Of a stretch of 64,000 nt of DNA, positions 36,681-48,771 are shown piece after piece. The stretch's first letter is position 1. Every line of letters starts with the position of its first letter. The notes beneath the pieces were generated by a model that saw only the letters and a program-made list of their open reading frames with translations, ran no database searches and was not told the origin of the DNA. Source of the DNA: Trichopria drosophilae (taxonomy: Eukaryota > Arthropoda > Insecta > Hymenoptera > Diapriidae). The stretch is from NCBI GenBank assembly GCA_030407085.1, contig CM059584.1:129741501-129805500 (forward strand), in the 5' to 3' direction. Made by a program: the position numbers and the translations under genes.

Positions 36681-38465
36681 AAGAGAGTATTTATTATTTG
36701 CATTAAAGTTAGATTGTAACGCTTATCTCCAACGTTTTTCATGTACATACATTTTTTGTGACCGGTAAACAGTAGATTAACAATTTGTTCTTACTTTTTT
36801 TTATAATTACTATGTGGTTTAATGAGCGATTCGCGTCTGCACTGAAAGTTGAATATTACTCTAAGATTTAAAAAAAATAATGTGTATGGAAGATTTAAAA
36901 AAATGATTAATACTCCTAATTAAATTATTCGTAATTAGTTGGTGGGATAAGAAGCTATTTATAAAATTTACGCTTCGAGCTGCTTGATTTTTACTTTGTT
37001 GATTTTTTCGGAATTCGTAGAACAAATTTTTTTCCAAATTTTTATACACCATATTCACTCCACTATTTTAAATGCTGTAAATCATTTACCTTTTTTCGTA
37101 TTCAAAAACTGCAATTAATAATGTTTTTTCAAGCAATAGAAAGAGAAATATATGCAAGAGATATAAATCTGTGTACCAAAATCTATATTTTTAACGATTA
37201 TGTTTTTAAAATTTATAAGTAATGTGTTTGAGGTATGCCAATGGCTTATAGCTACCTCGATTCCAAGGGGATGCGCAAAACATATTCAACTTGAACATCT
37301 AATGAGTGCTAGGTTATGTGGACCTCTAACTATTCGAGCAAGGCCTTTACAGCTTTGTTTATAATCATTTGAATTTGTGAAAGTAGTCCAGTGTTAATTT
37401 TTCCTGTGTTAGTTAATAACTGAAAATTTCTGTAAATTGCTTGGAGTGAAAATGAATTCTAAGTAATTTTTAACTAAACTTTAATGTATTTAATAAACTG
37501 AATAAAATAAAGACTGAAATCTGAAGTTTTTTCTTGTACGTGCGAAATCGTTATTTTGAAAGCATTTACCACATCTTGAAAAAAAGTACAATTCGGTAAT
37601 CAGATGTGAAATTTAAAAAATTGATACTTTATTATATCATATTAGAAAATTCTCTTTCAATGAATAACTCCGTAATAGATAAAAAAACGCCATGTTTTTG
37701 GATAAAGTAAATGGTTGTATCGGTCTATAGCATACAACTTTTTTGAAATGAAAAATCACTCTTGTTGTAGTGAAAAGTAAGTCATAATAAATAATAAAAA
37801 AAATCAGCTTCAAAAATTATAAATACAAATTTTTATACGGATAGGTTTTCAAGATGATATATTTTTGTTTCTTATTATATGGGCATGAAACTTTTTACCT
37901 GCGTGAGGTTAGTTGAAGACTTTTCCCATGTGATATTCATTGTAACAACGTGATAAAATAATAAAAACCTTTTTTTTTCTTATCTGATAACATAATAAAA
38001 TATTAGTAAATATGTTTAATTTAACAAACACCATCATTTCATATCAGTTTCATATCATTTAAAAGAAAAAAGTTAAAAAGGAGGGCTAATGGGCTACAAA
38101 GATGTGAAAAAGGAAAACAAAAAATTCTCAATGAGAGAGAGAAAAGGAAAGATGGAAAAAGCGTGAGAGAACCTCAAAGTTTCTCTTTAGAAGGTTGACG
38201 ATTAACGATGAAATTTTCGTTTTTCCTTTTTGATCTTCCTCTTATTCAGAGAAAATTTAACATCTTTGTAGGTCATAAGCCCTACCTTTAGTTATTGTTT
38301 GACAATAGTAAAAATAAACCTACATAACGTTTAATTTTATTCGTAAAAGAAAAAAAGTTTCTAAGTTTTAAATTTCCTCCGTTTTCAGAATTTAGCTCTA
38401 AGATCATGAATTTTATTTTGCACGCCGCCGCTATACTGTATTTACGCTATTCAATAACATACGCC
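36680..38465. other. AT-rich DNA, nothing recognised
   Basis: No gene or repeat structure was found except a GAAAAATCACTC/TAGTGAAAAG pair near 37747-37775 recalling the 20-23 kb motif, and an A/G-rich patch at about 38078-38175. Confidence 0.5.
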
Positions 38466-38469
38466 TACA

Positions 38470-39310
38470 AAATGTTGTGTGCAGAATCCGAATCCGAAGT
38501 CAGAATTGGTCCATCACGTCGGGATTTTGAGATATTTTAGGTTATGTTCTCGAAAAATGCGTTTATTGCTATTTTTGAAGTTACGTGACGGATGCAACAT
38601 TTTTTGTTTGGCCTTCTGTACTGTTTGCATCTTTTAGTACTACCCTTACACCTCAAAATGAGCTTTTATTCGATCACCTTGGATTTTTCCTTACAAAGTT
38701 ACAGCAATTTTAATGTGCGAGATATATCCCATTAATGTCATGAGCATATACTTCAAATACTTTGAGTCAGATATTTTTTACTAAGTATACTGAACATTTT
38801 ATAATCTTGATGTTTGGCGATGCCGAATACAAGATTGAAGGCAAGCTATAAAAATTTTATAATTCAAGAAGGAAGATTCAAAATGGCTAAAAACAATAAA
38901 GAATAAAAAAAGTTGTAAAAAATAGTCACAATATTGAAGCATGTTCTTAGTTATAAATATCCAAATTTTAAGTACGAGTTTACAGGTTTCATGACATTGA
39001 ATTTGACTTTGAGCTTGTTCTCCAAGGGCATTTCACGGTAAATTTGTTTACAAACATCGTAATTTCAAATTGGCATATCTTGGTAAAGAAAAGTCGTAAT
39101 AGAATTCTGCGCCTCTCATATTGAAAAGAAAAAGTAGTACTATATGATCAAACGGGAGGAAAAACTCCTAAAAATGTAGTGTCGTCTGTACCTAACCTCA
39201 AAAATAGCAACAAACACATTTTTTGAGTGCATAACCTCAAATATCTCCTGACGTGATGGGTTACTTCTGACTTCAGATACGGATTCTATCCACCAAATTA
39301 CGTCGGAAAT
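38470..39310. mobile_element. Foldback element with arms of about 240 bp
   Basis: GCAGAATCCGAATCCGAAGTCAG at about 38481-38503, CCATCACGTC, GAGATATTTTAGGTTATG and TTTATTGCTATTTTTGAAGTTA occur on the left. The same words occur reversed and complemented at about 39180-39295 on the right. Similarity extends inward to about 38720 and 39050. The centre is unrelated AT-rich sequence. A collinear single copy of the arm lies at 10600-10885. The exact ends and target duplication were not resolved. Confidence 0.65.
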
Positions 39311-40080
39311 GACCTACAGCTTTCCAACAACAAAACCATGTTGATCTGCGAAACAGAGCCGCGTTTTTATTACTTATTGGTTAGTTGTTTATTTAATTTT
39401 GAAAACACTGTGTAGTTAGGATGTAAGGCTTAAATTACAGTACGCTTAACGAAGGGGAGGGTGGTGATTGATAGCCAATATTCGAATGGTTCCAATTTGT
39501 TATTTTTTATTTTGATATTTGATGTTATTTGATATATTGCTAGTTAAAGATTTCGGTCACGATATTGGGGAAAAAATGAAACAAACAAAATTAAACAATT
39601 GACATCTCGAAAATCTATCAATAGAAATTATATCTAGGATTCATAATAATAAAAATATAACAATAAAATGAATTTATTTTCTTTGAGAAATTTTTTTTTA
39701 AAAATCCGTTCCCATCCTGAACTTGTCAGATTTCTTTATGATCCGTCATCAGTTTCGTTTCGATTTATAGATGAGAATCATTAATGATCGTAATCATGAT
39801 TTAATCGCCGAGGTTCAACATCGATTTTTGACAAAAGTATTAGAGGTAAATAATTTTTTTGCATTATCGAGTCATATTGTTTAAATTTATTGACTATCAA
39901 TAGCAAATATTTTCAACCTTCTTTTTAGGTTTTAATCTAAACATATGTCATCGTATCATTTGAATAATTTATTTGCACCTATTTCAAATTTCATTTATTT
40001 ATTTTTGTTTTGATACAATTTCTGATAATAATAATCAATAATTTTGTAGGATATATTTTCTACTTTACACACAACTTCCT
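39310..40080. other. AT-rich DNA, nothing recognised
   Basis: No coding frame, RNA or repeat was recognised. Confidence 0.5.
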
Positions 40081-40800
40081 CTCCTGGCGTTCGTAAATTC
40101 ACAATAATTCGATATTTCGACGAATTATTTACGTAATTTGTCCCATTCTACCCATTTCCTCATTGTCCAGCCGAGAATAGAAATCGCATTCAGGCACTCG
40201 TGTCCGTTGAGGTATAAACGTCGAACACTGCAGGCGAATAGTAACGCGATTGACCGGCATTCGATCGGCGAACACAAGGCCCTCAGGAAATTTGATCCTC
40301 TGCGAGGAAATTGTAGTAACCCATGGGGGAAAATTTGTCTACACGTGTGCACATGCACCCACTATTGTAGATTTTTTCGAAAACTCCCGAAGGGGAAAGG
40401 GCATCTAGCGTATTTTTTCAAGTTCTTCCCTTGCTTTTTTACCTCCGTCTGGCACAATGCCGTTGGTGGGTGAAGGCATCGGGCGTGTTTTGTACACGAC
40501 TACTCTTTTCTTCGGATCACCTCGGGCAAAAACCACCCCTGAGGTGTGCGCCAATCGCACCACTCGTTGCCCAGGACACCTTTCCAACCAACCCTCGGTC
40601 CCACTTCCGGGCCTAAAAGTTACCCCACCATCATGGCCTAAATGCATCATGGGAACCGTAGAGGAAGATGAATCGCGCATATGGATCGACAATTGATTTT
40701 CTTTTTATTTCCGCAAGCAGTTTGCGCGGGTCTTCAATTTGTCACGATCTTTTGAGTTTGACGGAATCGAGTTTTTGTCGACGTAGTGAGATTGGTAAGT
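40080..40800. promoter_or_regulatory. GC-rich island
   Basis: This is a distinct GC-rich block with frames open on both strands (40138-40473, 40431-40616 and 40457-40696 plus; 40125-40358 and 40405-40692 minus). Simultaneous openness on both strands argues for base composition, not coding. A non-coding first exon or regulatory island is plausible, but nothing identifies it. Confidence 0.3.
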
Positions 40801-40856
40801 TCGACATTTTTTTTATTACAAAGAAAAGCTAACTTTTAATCGTCTGTGTATTTGTA

Positions 40857-41146
40857 ATGTGCCCCTCGACTGATATTTTTCAAAATAGGATGGGGGAGAC
40901 GGACTAAACCAGAATACGGGATAAACCGAAACCTTCAAATAAATAAATAACTGTATAATATAAAGTGCCGGTCATTGTTTTAAAAATGTTAGATCTTGTC
41001 AACTATTTTGCAAGAGACACATGGCCTCCGCAACGTTTTATGACTGCGATTACATTATATTTTTGTTTTAAGCACCTCTGTAGTAGATTTTGATTATTTC
41101 TAAATTTCCATATTGTATTTGTAAAAACAAACGAGGGGCATTTTGT
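40857..41146. repeat. Possible small inverted-repeat element with GTGCCCCTCG ends
   Basis: AATGTGCCCCTCG at about 40856-40868 faces CGAGGGGCATTTT at 41132-41144, about 265 bases away. Only the outer 12 or so bases match, so this may be an old MITE or chance. Confidence 0.3.
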
Positions 41147-41149
41147 CAT

Positions 41150-42030
41150 ACTGCAATATAGATTGAAATCTGCTTTTTAAGGATCCCTCATAATGTATTC
41201 CCTTTTTTTTATTGAATAATAAGAACATAAAGCTTAAAAAGCTTTCGGAAATCGGAACATTATTGACGACGTAAAGCGGAATATTATAATTTTAGATTTA
41301 GTTTAATTTTATGTGAGGTGTTAGTGTTGTATAAAATGTTGGTCCGAACGCGAACTCCAATTTGTCTTATAAATATTAATAATAAATAAGTAGCGGACCT
41401 TATTCGTCAATTGGTTTCATTCATTTATTATTTTCATATCAATATCTTTTCGACAAGTGTCAATACAGGTAAAAACTTCATTAATCTCATGTACCTTGGG
41501 ACAATTTTCAATCTGATGCTATTATTTTTACTGATTATTTAACAAATTTATCTCAGTTGAACTGAAATGATTGAATTTATATCAATCTGACATACTGAAT
41601 TTTTAGAAGGGATAAATAATAATTATTATAATATCATTTAGACAATAATATATATTATAAATGATAAAAGGTTACTAACTTATTCTTTAAATTCTACTGT
41701 CTTAACTTTATTATGTGTGTTTACAACCGTACACAAGCCAATCCGCATAGTTTCTTCTTATGTTTAGAACTATAAAAAGACGAAATAAAAAGTAATAACA
41801 CAAAACAAGAGGAACTTCAAAATTAATGAAAAATTTTGCACGATAGGAATGGAACGCTAAAATGTCATCAAGCATTGTGGATAAATAAATCAAATTAGAA
41901 TCGTGAGTTATAATACGTTAAGTTTATTGCAACCAATGACAATATGGCAGTAAAAGCAAACGTGGGTGTAATAAATCGAATCATATTTCAGCCGTAGAAA
42001 AAAATACTTACATAGTCAGCAATTAGTTAT
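41150..42030. other. AT-rich DNA, nothing recognised
   Basis: No gene, RNA or repeat signal was found. Confidence 0.5.
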
Positions 42031-42650
42031 TGCCCAAACATCCGTCAATATACAAAATGGCGTCCATGGCAAAAGTAAAAAAGGCGCCCTTCCTCGAGTA
42101 CGAAATAAATCGCGATGAAGACCTTTCTGTAACGATCTCTGGAGTGAACTCGATTAACGCTATAATCAATTAAGAACCGATGTAGGTGACTTACGATCGA
42201 ATAATGATAATTTCGAAGAGCTCTCGGGGCAGCTGCGCCATTGTTAACGAGCGCCATTGCTGCCTGCATTTTGCTCTTCACGGCCAGGGTACTTTTCTCT
42301 GACGCTGTATACGGGCTTCGACTTTTTCAGTTCTACCACGATTAATGTCATTTACGAGACGTTCGATGCATGTCTCCTCCAGCATAATGGTCTCATAAAA
42401 AAAAAAGAAATAATAAACGGCGAACTAATATAATTACGGCCTCGGAGGTTGTCTCCAGTAGAAAGTGTTTCGCAAATGACTTCATGATCTACTACAGCGA
42501 TTTTGCGACTAGATAAAAATTATGACGGCGCCATTAAATGTCGCTTTTTATTTTGTTGATCATGTAACGCTGACAATGGTGACGCGGTGATGGCAGCAGC
42601 GCCATGGGCTGCGAACAAGGCGATACGATCTCATTTCGGGTTTGAGGAGA
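42030..42650. promoter_or_regulatory. GC-richer island with ATGGCG sites
   Basis: CpG-richer DNA contains AAAATGGCGTCCATGG at 42055-42070, a GGCGCCATTAAATG word near 42529 and GCGCCATGGGC near 42599. ATGGCG cores are typical of YY1/Pho sites, which is suggestive only. No exon was recognised. Confidence 0.25.
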
Positions 42651-43139
42651 GTCTTATTACGAAGTTCCAAAATCAGGAGTATTATGAATAGCTCGTTTTG
42701 TCACAAAAGGATAAAATTACAATTCTGGCACCCAAATGTTCTTACAACGAGTTGCGCATCAGTAGTGACTTGACTGTAAAACTAAAATGTCTTGAAGTAT
42801 CTCATTTCAAGCGAATTAGACTATAAAGTGTCTTGTTTGAAGAGAGTCTCATTCTACTGAAATGAGTGTTCCACATTGTCACATATTAGATGCAGGTTTT
42901 ACTGTGCTAAAATTTGCAACCTATTCTCATTAAAACTACTGTACAATACATAGGATATTTGCAATACCAATAGTAAATATTGAACAAAATGCAACAATAT
43001 TAACCATAATTAATACATTTTTAATCAATGAAGGAGTTAAGTTATCAAATCATATATCAGGTGGTAAAAGGTTTGAGATTTGAATATCACTAGCACTGTA
43101 ACTGCCCAATAAATATTTTTGCTAAGGTGTGGCTAAAAG

Positions 43140-43335
43140 ATATCTTTTGGACATCTTTATCTTAATGTACAAAAGGCTAAGTGATATCTTTTCGGAAGAT
43201 GTCTTTTATAATGTCGCCTTATTTGTTTAATTTGCTTGAAACGCGACATTTTTTTTCTGTAGTCAGCTTTTCCGAAAATGTCTTTTACAAAAACATCGAA
43301 AAGATATCATATATTTGAAGATGTCCTGAGGTTTA
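43140..43335. repeat. Short inverted repeat with GATATCTTTT arms
   Basis: GTGATATCTTTTCGGAAGATGTC at about 43181-43203 is mirrored by CGAAAAGATATCATATATTTGAAGATGTCC at about 43297-43326 with a mixture of direct and inverted matches. Words of the same kind occur at 20870-20940. Probably a decayed MITE. Confidence 0.4.
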
Positions 43336-43440
43336 ACTCTGTTTCCGGGAATAATAAACTCTGATAATTAGCTCAACAAACGGTGAATTTACCTAAAATA
43401 CAAATAAAGTAAACAAAAGCTGCCAAGCTGATTGGACAGG

Positions 43441-43735
43441 AATTTGATATCAGATTTGTGAAATTCAAAATGTTGGGTCCAATATGTGGACGGAATTTTT
43501 TAAATATCTTGAAAATGCAGGACACTCGTTACTCGAGGGTTTTTTTGGGCTCTGAATGTGAGTTTGACAAATGTTACACCCGGCCGTACTTTTCATGTTG
43601 CATTTTGAACATCTATTCTCAAGTTTATATCATTGCATCCGAGACTTTTTGAAATATTGGCCCGTCATATTGGATTCATCATTTTGAATTTCCCAAATCT
43701 GATGTCAAATCTGCTATCAAATTTAGCTACCCCGA
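43441..43735. repeat. Inverted-repeat element with AAATTCAAAATG arms, about 295 bp
   Basis: The left arm (TTTGATATCAGATTTGTGAAATTC, AAAATG, GGGTCCAATATG) is repeated inverted on the right (CATATTGGATTCATCATTTTGAATTTCCCAAATCTGATGTCAAA). The CCAATATGG core recurs at other places in the window. No transposase was found. Confidence 0.6.
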
Positions 43736-43977
43736 AATGCGATTACTATGTGGAAAACAATTTTTAGAAAACCGCGTTTTTCTCCAATCTGTATAAAAAA
43801 ATTGGTATAAAAGGCACCATATTCAATTTTGTGGCTAACGAAGTGCAATTTTAAGGCCTGATTCTGAAAGAGTACTGAAAAGTGGGAAGAAATCTAGGTT
43901 TCCTATATTCGTTCTTCCGGGATGATTTAGAGAATTTGGCTAGATAAGGTGTACATAATCTCCGCTTCCCGTCTTTA

Positions 43978-44083
43978 CCCTAGTAGAAATTTTAGCGTCA
44001 CATTTAGGGCTCTGGTCAGAATCCCTGTTACAGTAAGGGCACTGGCCAACGCCCTAAATGTAACGATAAAATTTCCACTATGG
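43978..44083. mobile_element. 106-bp TIR element of the CCCTGGTAGAAATT family, TA-flanked
   Basis: It starts CCCTAGTAGAAATTTTA and ends with TAAAATTTCCACTATGG, an inverted match at 14 of 17 positions. It is flanked by TA on both sides (43976-43977 and 44084-44085). The inner parts, CACATTTAGGGC and GCCCTAAATGTA, are also inverted, so the whole unit folds. TA duplication is the mark of Tc1/mariner-type insertion. Confidence 0.7.
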
Positions 44084-44085
44084 TA

Positions 44086-44974
44086 CAGGGTTAAAATAAT
44101 AATTCATTTTTAATTCTCCATGAAATATTTGTTTTTACAGTATGGTGTCGGTATAAGTTAATTTTATAAAAACAGCAATTCGATATTAAGAAACTTTTAA
44201 AACTATTAGGAATTTCACCGTATTTGATCAGTGAAAATGTTACATTAACGTTACTTTTTCATAACGACGGAGGATATTGAATGATAGGAACACATTTTCA
44301 TTTATCGTACTGCTACCGTTGTTTCTTGTGCATGGAGACAAATTTTCTTGAACATTTCACCATTACAGATGGGAATTTCGGGATAAAATTCTAGAATGGA
44401 ATTGCCACTATTTTTCGTAAAAATTACTGTATCTTTTGTAATATTTACTGCCAGAATAGTAAATTATCCAAGAACCCATCACTTTTCGTATTATCAGACA
44501 GAATGTTATTTTTTCTCTGAGTTAATACAGAAAGAACAAATAATTTATCCATTATGTAAATTATACTTCGCAACAAAAAGTAATCAAATTTACTTGATTT
44601 TATATAAAAATAAAGATTCTTGTTTGAATATTTAAAGATATTTATTTTTGCCATTTTAGACTTTGCTATGATTATTAGCTATTAACACCATTGGATGTGC
44701 TATTAGAAAACTAGATAACCTATATCACGCAAATTTTATTTTAATATCAAACGCATTATAGTGGTCGAGCAGCCATTGGATTTCTGTGAAGAAATCTAAC
44801 CTTAGTCTATATGATTTGGTGTATATATAAATAAATAAAAACTGTAGCGACAAAAATAACCTCTTTTAAAAGTGAAATCATTATTTTGTAACGCTCAGGA
44901 AGTAGAACTCCATTTTGTGCCCTGCAGTGAAGTTCGCATTCGTCGAAGATCGGTAATTGCACCCTTGTTTTATA
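44086..44974. other. AT-rich DNA, nothing recognised
   Basis: Two overlapping chance frames near 44396-44654 lie on opposite strands. No other structure was seen. Confidence 0.5.
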
Positions 44975-46495
44975 GAGCAATTCTACGTGAGGCGGATCAG
45001 TCACCTCTCAGAAATGTTTGTAATTTTGTTTATAGATAGTTTTTGGTGAAATATAATGTTCTGCCAAGTAATTTTTTTTTATTTAGAACATCCACCGAGT
45101 TATAAACAAGCCAAGATTTTGGGAACTTTTTATTAAAAAAATCATCGTTTTTTTCCTGTAAGTTCTATCGAAAAATGTTTCATACAAAATTTGTGGGTAA
45201 TAAGTTGTAGTTTTCAATAAAATTATATAAAATTATAAAAAGATGGTTTATCCCTTATGTTTTTGACAATATATTTTTTATGAATTTTTTAAACAATCAA
45301 TATGGGCATAAAAAGTTATGGACAAAATTTATTTATATAGTACCAGTCTTGAGGTATTATACAAAAAATCAGCAACGATGTGTTTTGTCTCGTTTTCGAG
45401 AAAATAATTTTGGAACACTTGGCGGCACTGTGCGCGAGCGCCCTGCCTACGTTCGGAGCATGTACTATTGCTCCGCCGCTGTCTTCGCATTGCTCTAATC
45501 ATCAGAGTCTAATGCATATACTCAGAAAAATGTTGTAAACAGTTTTTGTACGAAAATTAATATCGGCAATGCGAAGGTCGTCGAGGTAAAAATAACATTA
45601 CAATAAGACTCGTAATCTGTCGCAAACTATCATGTTGTTTATTCATCCATTTTTAAATGTCTTTTACGGTGAAATTGTTAATCCCAGCTGTGAGCTCACA
45701 ATGTCGTTTTTTACTGCTATTTATGTAGAACTAGTCTTTGTGTATTATACAAAATATCAGCAACAATGTGTTTTATCCTGTTTTTTAGAAAATAATTGTT
45801 AACTCTATCTATTTTTAGTGTCATTATTTACAGAATGGTTGTGTATAATTGTGCTATATGTAGCGTCGTTTTCTGTGCGAACACAATTAAATAACACATC
45901 TTTTTGAGACAGCAGTACATCTGCATATGGCGTATTCCATGTTTACAACATTTTTCTGAGTGTATGCATTAGACTCTGATGATTAGAGCAATGCGAAGAC
46001 AGCGGCGGAGCAATAGTACATGCTCTGAACGTAGGCAGGGCGCGCGCACAGTGCGGGCAAGTGTTCCAAAATTATTTTCTCGAAAACGAGACAAAACACA
46101 TCGTTGCTGATTTTTTGTATAATACCTCAAGACTGGTACTATATAAATAAATTTGTTCCATAACTTTTTATGCCCATATTGATTGTTTAAAAAATTCATA
46201 AAAAATATATTGTCAAAAACATAAGGGATAAACCATCTTTTTATAATTTTATTGAAAACTACAACTTATTACCCACAAATTTTGTATGAAACATTTTTCG
46301 ATAGAACTTACAGGGAAAAAACTATGATTTTTTTAATAAAAAATTCCCAATATCTTGGCTTGTTTATAACTCGGTGGATTTTTTAAATAAAAAAAAAATC
46401 ACTTGGCAGAACATTATATTTCACCAAAATCTATCTATAAACAAAATTACAAACATTTCTGAGAGGTGACTGATCCGCCTCACGTGGAATTGCTC
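44975..46495. mobile_element. 1.5-kb foldback element with arms of about 560 bp and a third partial arm copy in the spacer
   Basis: The left arm (44975-45540) begins GAGCAATTCTACGTGAGGCG. The right arm (45941-46495) ends with its complement and matches the left arm along its whole length with few differences. Small frames within the arms (45280-45498 plus, 45969-46199 minus) are therefore almost the same peptide and not two genes. Flanking bases are ATA on both sides, a possible 3-bp duplication. The 400-bp spacer contains, at 45719-45798, a diverged copy of the arm segment 45331-45410 in the orientation of the left arm. No transposase was recognised. The high arm identity suggests a recent insertion or gene conversion between arms. 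Confidence 0.85.
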
Positions 46496-46499
46496 ATAT

Positions 46500-47735
46500 A
46501 CTAATGTATATTTATAAGTTTACAATTCTTAGTAAAATTCAGGTGTATTTACTCACTTTTATTGCTGCATTTAACAGTTTTTTCTCCCTGTACATGTTTA
46601 GAAATATTTTAACGCATAGAGAAATATGTGCACACAAGCTTTTAAGCAAAGTTTATTACAATATGCAAGAAGCGTGAATTTATTCAAATTGAAATTTTTG
46701 AAAATACAATTTGTATTAAGGAAACGTATTGCTACACTGAGAGAAGAATTTTTAATTTTTTCTATTGAGTTTTGTAAAATTTACAACTGAATATATCAAA
46801 TTTTACAAATCATATTTAGCAAAATGGATGGAAGCCGGACAATAAAATCTTTATTATCCTTAAATTGATATTAGACTGATAATGTTTCAAAAGAGTTAGT
46901 GATTTATTATGGCTACATATTTTAGCATTTTAAAAATACTAATTCTTATAGGTTATAATCTTTATTATCCCACGTAAAAAATACTATTTTTAAACTGATA
47001 TCAGAAAAATTTGAAGAAAAATTATGTAAAATTGTTGTTTGAAATTCGTAAAGATCCGCGCAAAATTTTCTCGCATTTTCTCACCTTCAGTTATGCTCGT
47101 GGGCAAATAATTCATGGTTAACACCTTCAATTGGCAAAGGGTGGCCTTTTTTTAATACAGGTAACTAAAAACGTACTGAGCAACACCTGCGAAGAAGTAT
47201 GAATCTCTTGTTTTGTAGTAGGTTCGTCTCTGCATACGAGTCAAACATGAATATATATCACCAGGGTCGTAATACTTGACTTTTTAACTTACACACACAG
47301 TGGTTACTTCAAAGATACAAAAAATCTTGCAAATGTATAGAATATTATGCAATAAATAAAGATGAGAAACAATATAAACTTTTATATATAAAAAATTCGC
47401 CGTTACATTCATGTCTCTTTTTGATACAAAAACAAGCCTATCAGAATATTCGAAAATCGCGTTATTCATTTATAACCATACTTTACCAAACATAAAGTGG
47501 AAATTAAAAATTGTGGGAAGTTTGATCTAAATTTAAATTCTGAAAATGAATGTACACGGTATCCATCGAAATAATTTCAATAATTTTACAATAATTACAA
47601 AAAGTTAACAGATGTTAACTGAAGTTATGAAACTGGTGTTTATAGGTTAGAAACGGGTTCTACATTTTTTTTAAACTGGTTCATTAACTGAATTACAACA
47701 GGTAATCATATTTCTTATAGCCAAAAAATACCGCG
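46500..47735. other. AT-rich DNA, nothing recognised
   Basis: A CACTGAGAGAAGAATTTTTAATT word near 46736 and its surroundings could be the end of a small element, but no partner was found. Confidence 0.45.
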
Positions 47736-47739
47736 TTTA

Positions 47740-47791
47740 TACTGGTAAAAATACGTTTCTTATAATTGTTAAAAGGCATATTTCTACCGAG
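47740..47791. mobile_element. Possible 52-bp minimal member of the CCCTGGTAGAAATT family
   Basis: TACTGGTAAAAATACG at the left is mirrored by CATATTTCTACCGAG at the right. TA flanks both sides (47738-47739 and 47792-47793). The short size makes chance a real possibility, but the ends match the family at most positions. Confidence 0.4.
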
Positions 47792-47935
47792 TACGATATG
47801 TTTTAAAAATCTTTGTCGTGTAACCTGTAAAGAAATATTTTAGTCCCTATATAAGAATTCCAATACCCGGTAAATGACACTGTTCTCAATATATGTGGTA
47901 CATTCCTCTAATAGTTATTGTTCCTCCCTGGTAGA

Positions 47936-48030
47936 AATTTGTCCATTTTTTTGTTACACTGTCCATTTCCCCTATACCTTTAATATGGTAAACAAGAATT
48001 GCACAAAAAGTGTTTCCATTTCTACCAGAG
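47936..48030. mobile_element. 95-bp TIR element of the CCCTGGTAGAAATT family
   Basis: The left end is CCCTGGTAGAAATTTGTCC. The right end, CCATTTCTACCAGAG, is its inverted copy, with AAAAAGTG facing a T-rich partner inside. The flanks are no longer TA, so the site has decayed or the ends are trimmed. Confidence 0.6.
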
Positions 48031-48485
48031 TTGGTTTCCAAACTATAATTTAGTAATTTATTACTGTTGTTATAAAGACGCCAAATTTCAATGATGACAT
48101 TACTTTGAACCTGTACAATATTGAAGACAGTGTTTCTGCAAGAGATATCTTTACCTTTATTTTGGAGGGAGTGAAATTCCCGAAAGAAAATGTTCTAAAC
48201 AGCAAAAAATGTAAAAATCTAAAGGAAAAATGTCTGGAATAAAAATGGTCCCGAATTTTGAGAAAATAATTCATACAAATTTATATTTTGAGCAATTGAT
48301 TTAGAACTGTAATTTAATATCTTTTGTTTATAGAGCCGATAAATTCAAATGGGCAAATTATAGTACATGGGTGATTAAACTTAAACTGTTATTTTGGAGG
48401 TGTTAAAGTATTGTTTAATGTTTTTTGTTAATTTACTAGAAATATCCTAACTACTAATGATTTAATAATATTATTTTTTTTAACT

Positions 48486-48655
48486 CCGTGCGCGAAATTG
48501 AATCTCGCTTTTAGTGCGCGAAGTAACCCATTTGCGCACTGCACTTCGCGCACTGAAATGAGTGCGCGAAGTGCCCCATTTGCGCACTACACTCCGCGCA
48601 CTGAAATGAGTGCGCGAAGTACTTCTCACACTCAAATCAGTGCGCGAAAAATTTC
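48486..48655. repeat. 48-bp tandem repeat with GTGCGCGAAGT cores
   Basis: GTGCGCGAAGT starts at 48514, 48562 and 48610, exactly 48 bases apart, with partial copies at 48488 and 48640. Each unit also holds the inverted word CTTCGCGCACT and TTTGCGCACT, so units can fold. The minus-strand frame at 48480-48713 translates the array as a 16-residue repeat (SRTHFSARS core) and is probably a by-product. CpG density is high against an AT-rich background. Confidence 0.75.
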
Positions 48656-48670
48656 TCTCGCAGAGTACAA

Positions 48671-48771
48671 AAAATAGTATACGATACACGTGCGCCATAG
48701 GTGACTTTCGCACTCGTTACACTCGTGCGCAAATCACCTCCTTCGCGCACTTGTATCGTAATATACTATTT
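48671..48771. repeat. 101-bp hairpin beside the GTGCGCGAA array
   Basis: AAATAGTATACGATACACGTGCGC on the left is mirrored by GCGCACTTGTATCGTAATATACTATTT on the right. The pairing continues inward through AGGTGA/TCACCT and GCACTCG/CGAGTGC to a loop near 48716-48722. It shares the GTGCGCGAA word with the array directly upstream, so the two belong together. Confidence 0.7.

Noticed and set aside
45280..46199. Two nearly identical small proteins on opposite strands
   Set aside because: They are the translations of the two arms of one foldback element, so the identity comes from the inverted repeat and does not show two genes.
48480..48713. A small secreted or structural protein with 16-residue repeats
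   Set aside because: The repeat follows directly from a 48-bp DNA tandem with internal inverted words; there is no independent sign of coding.
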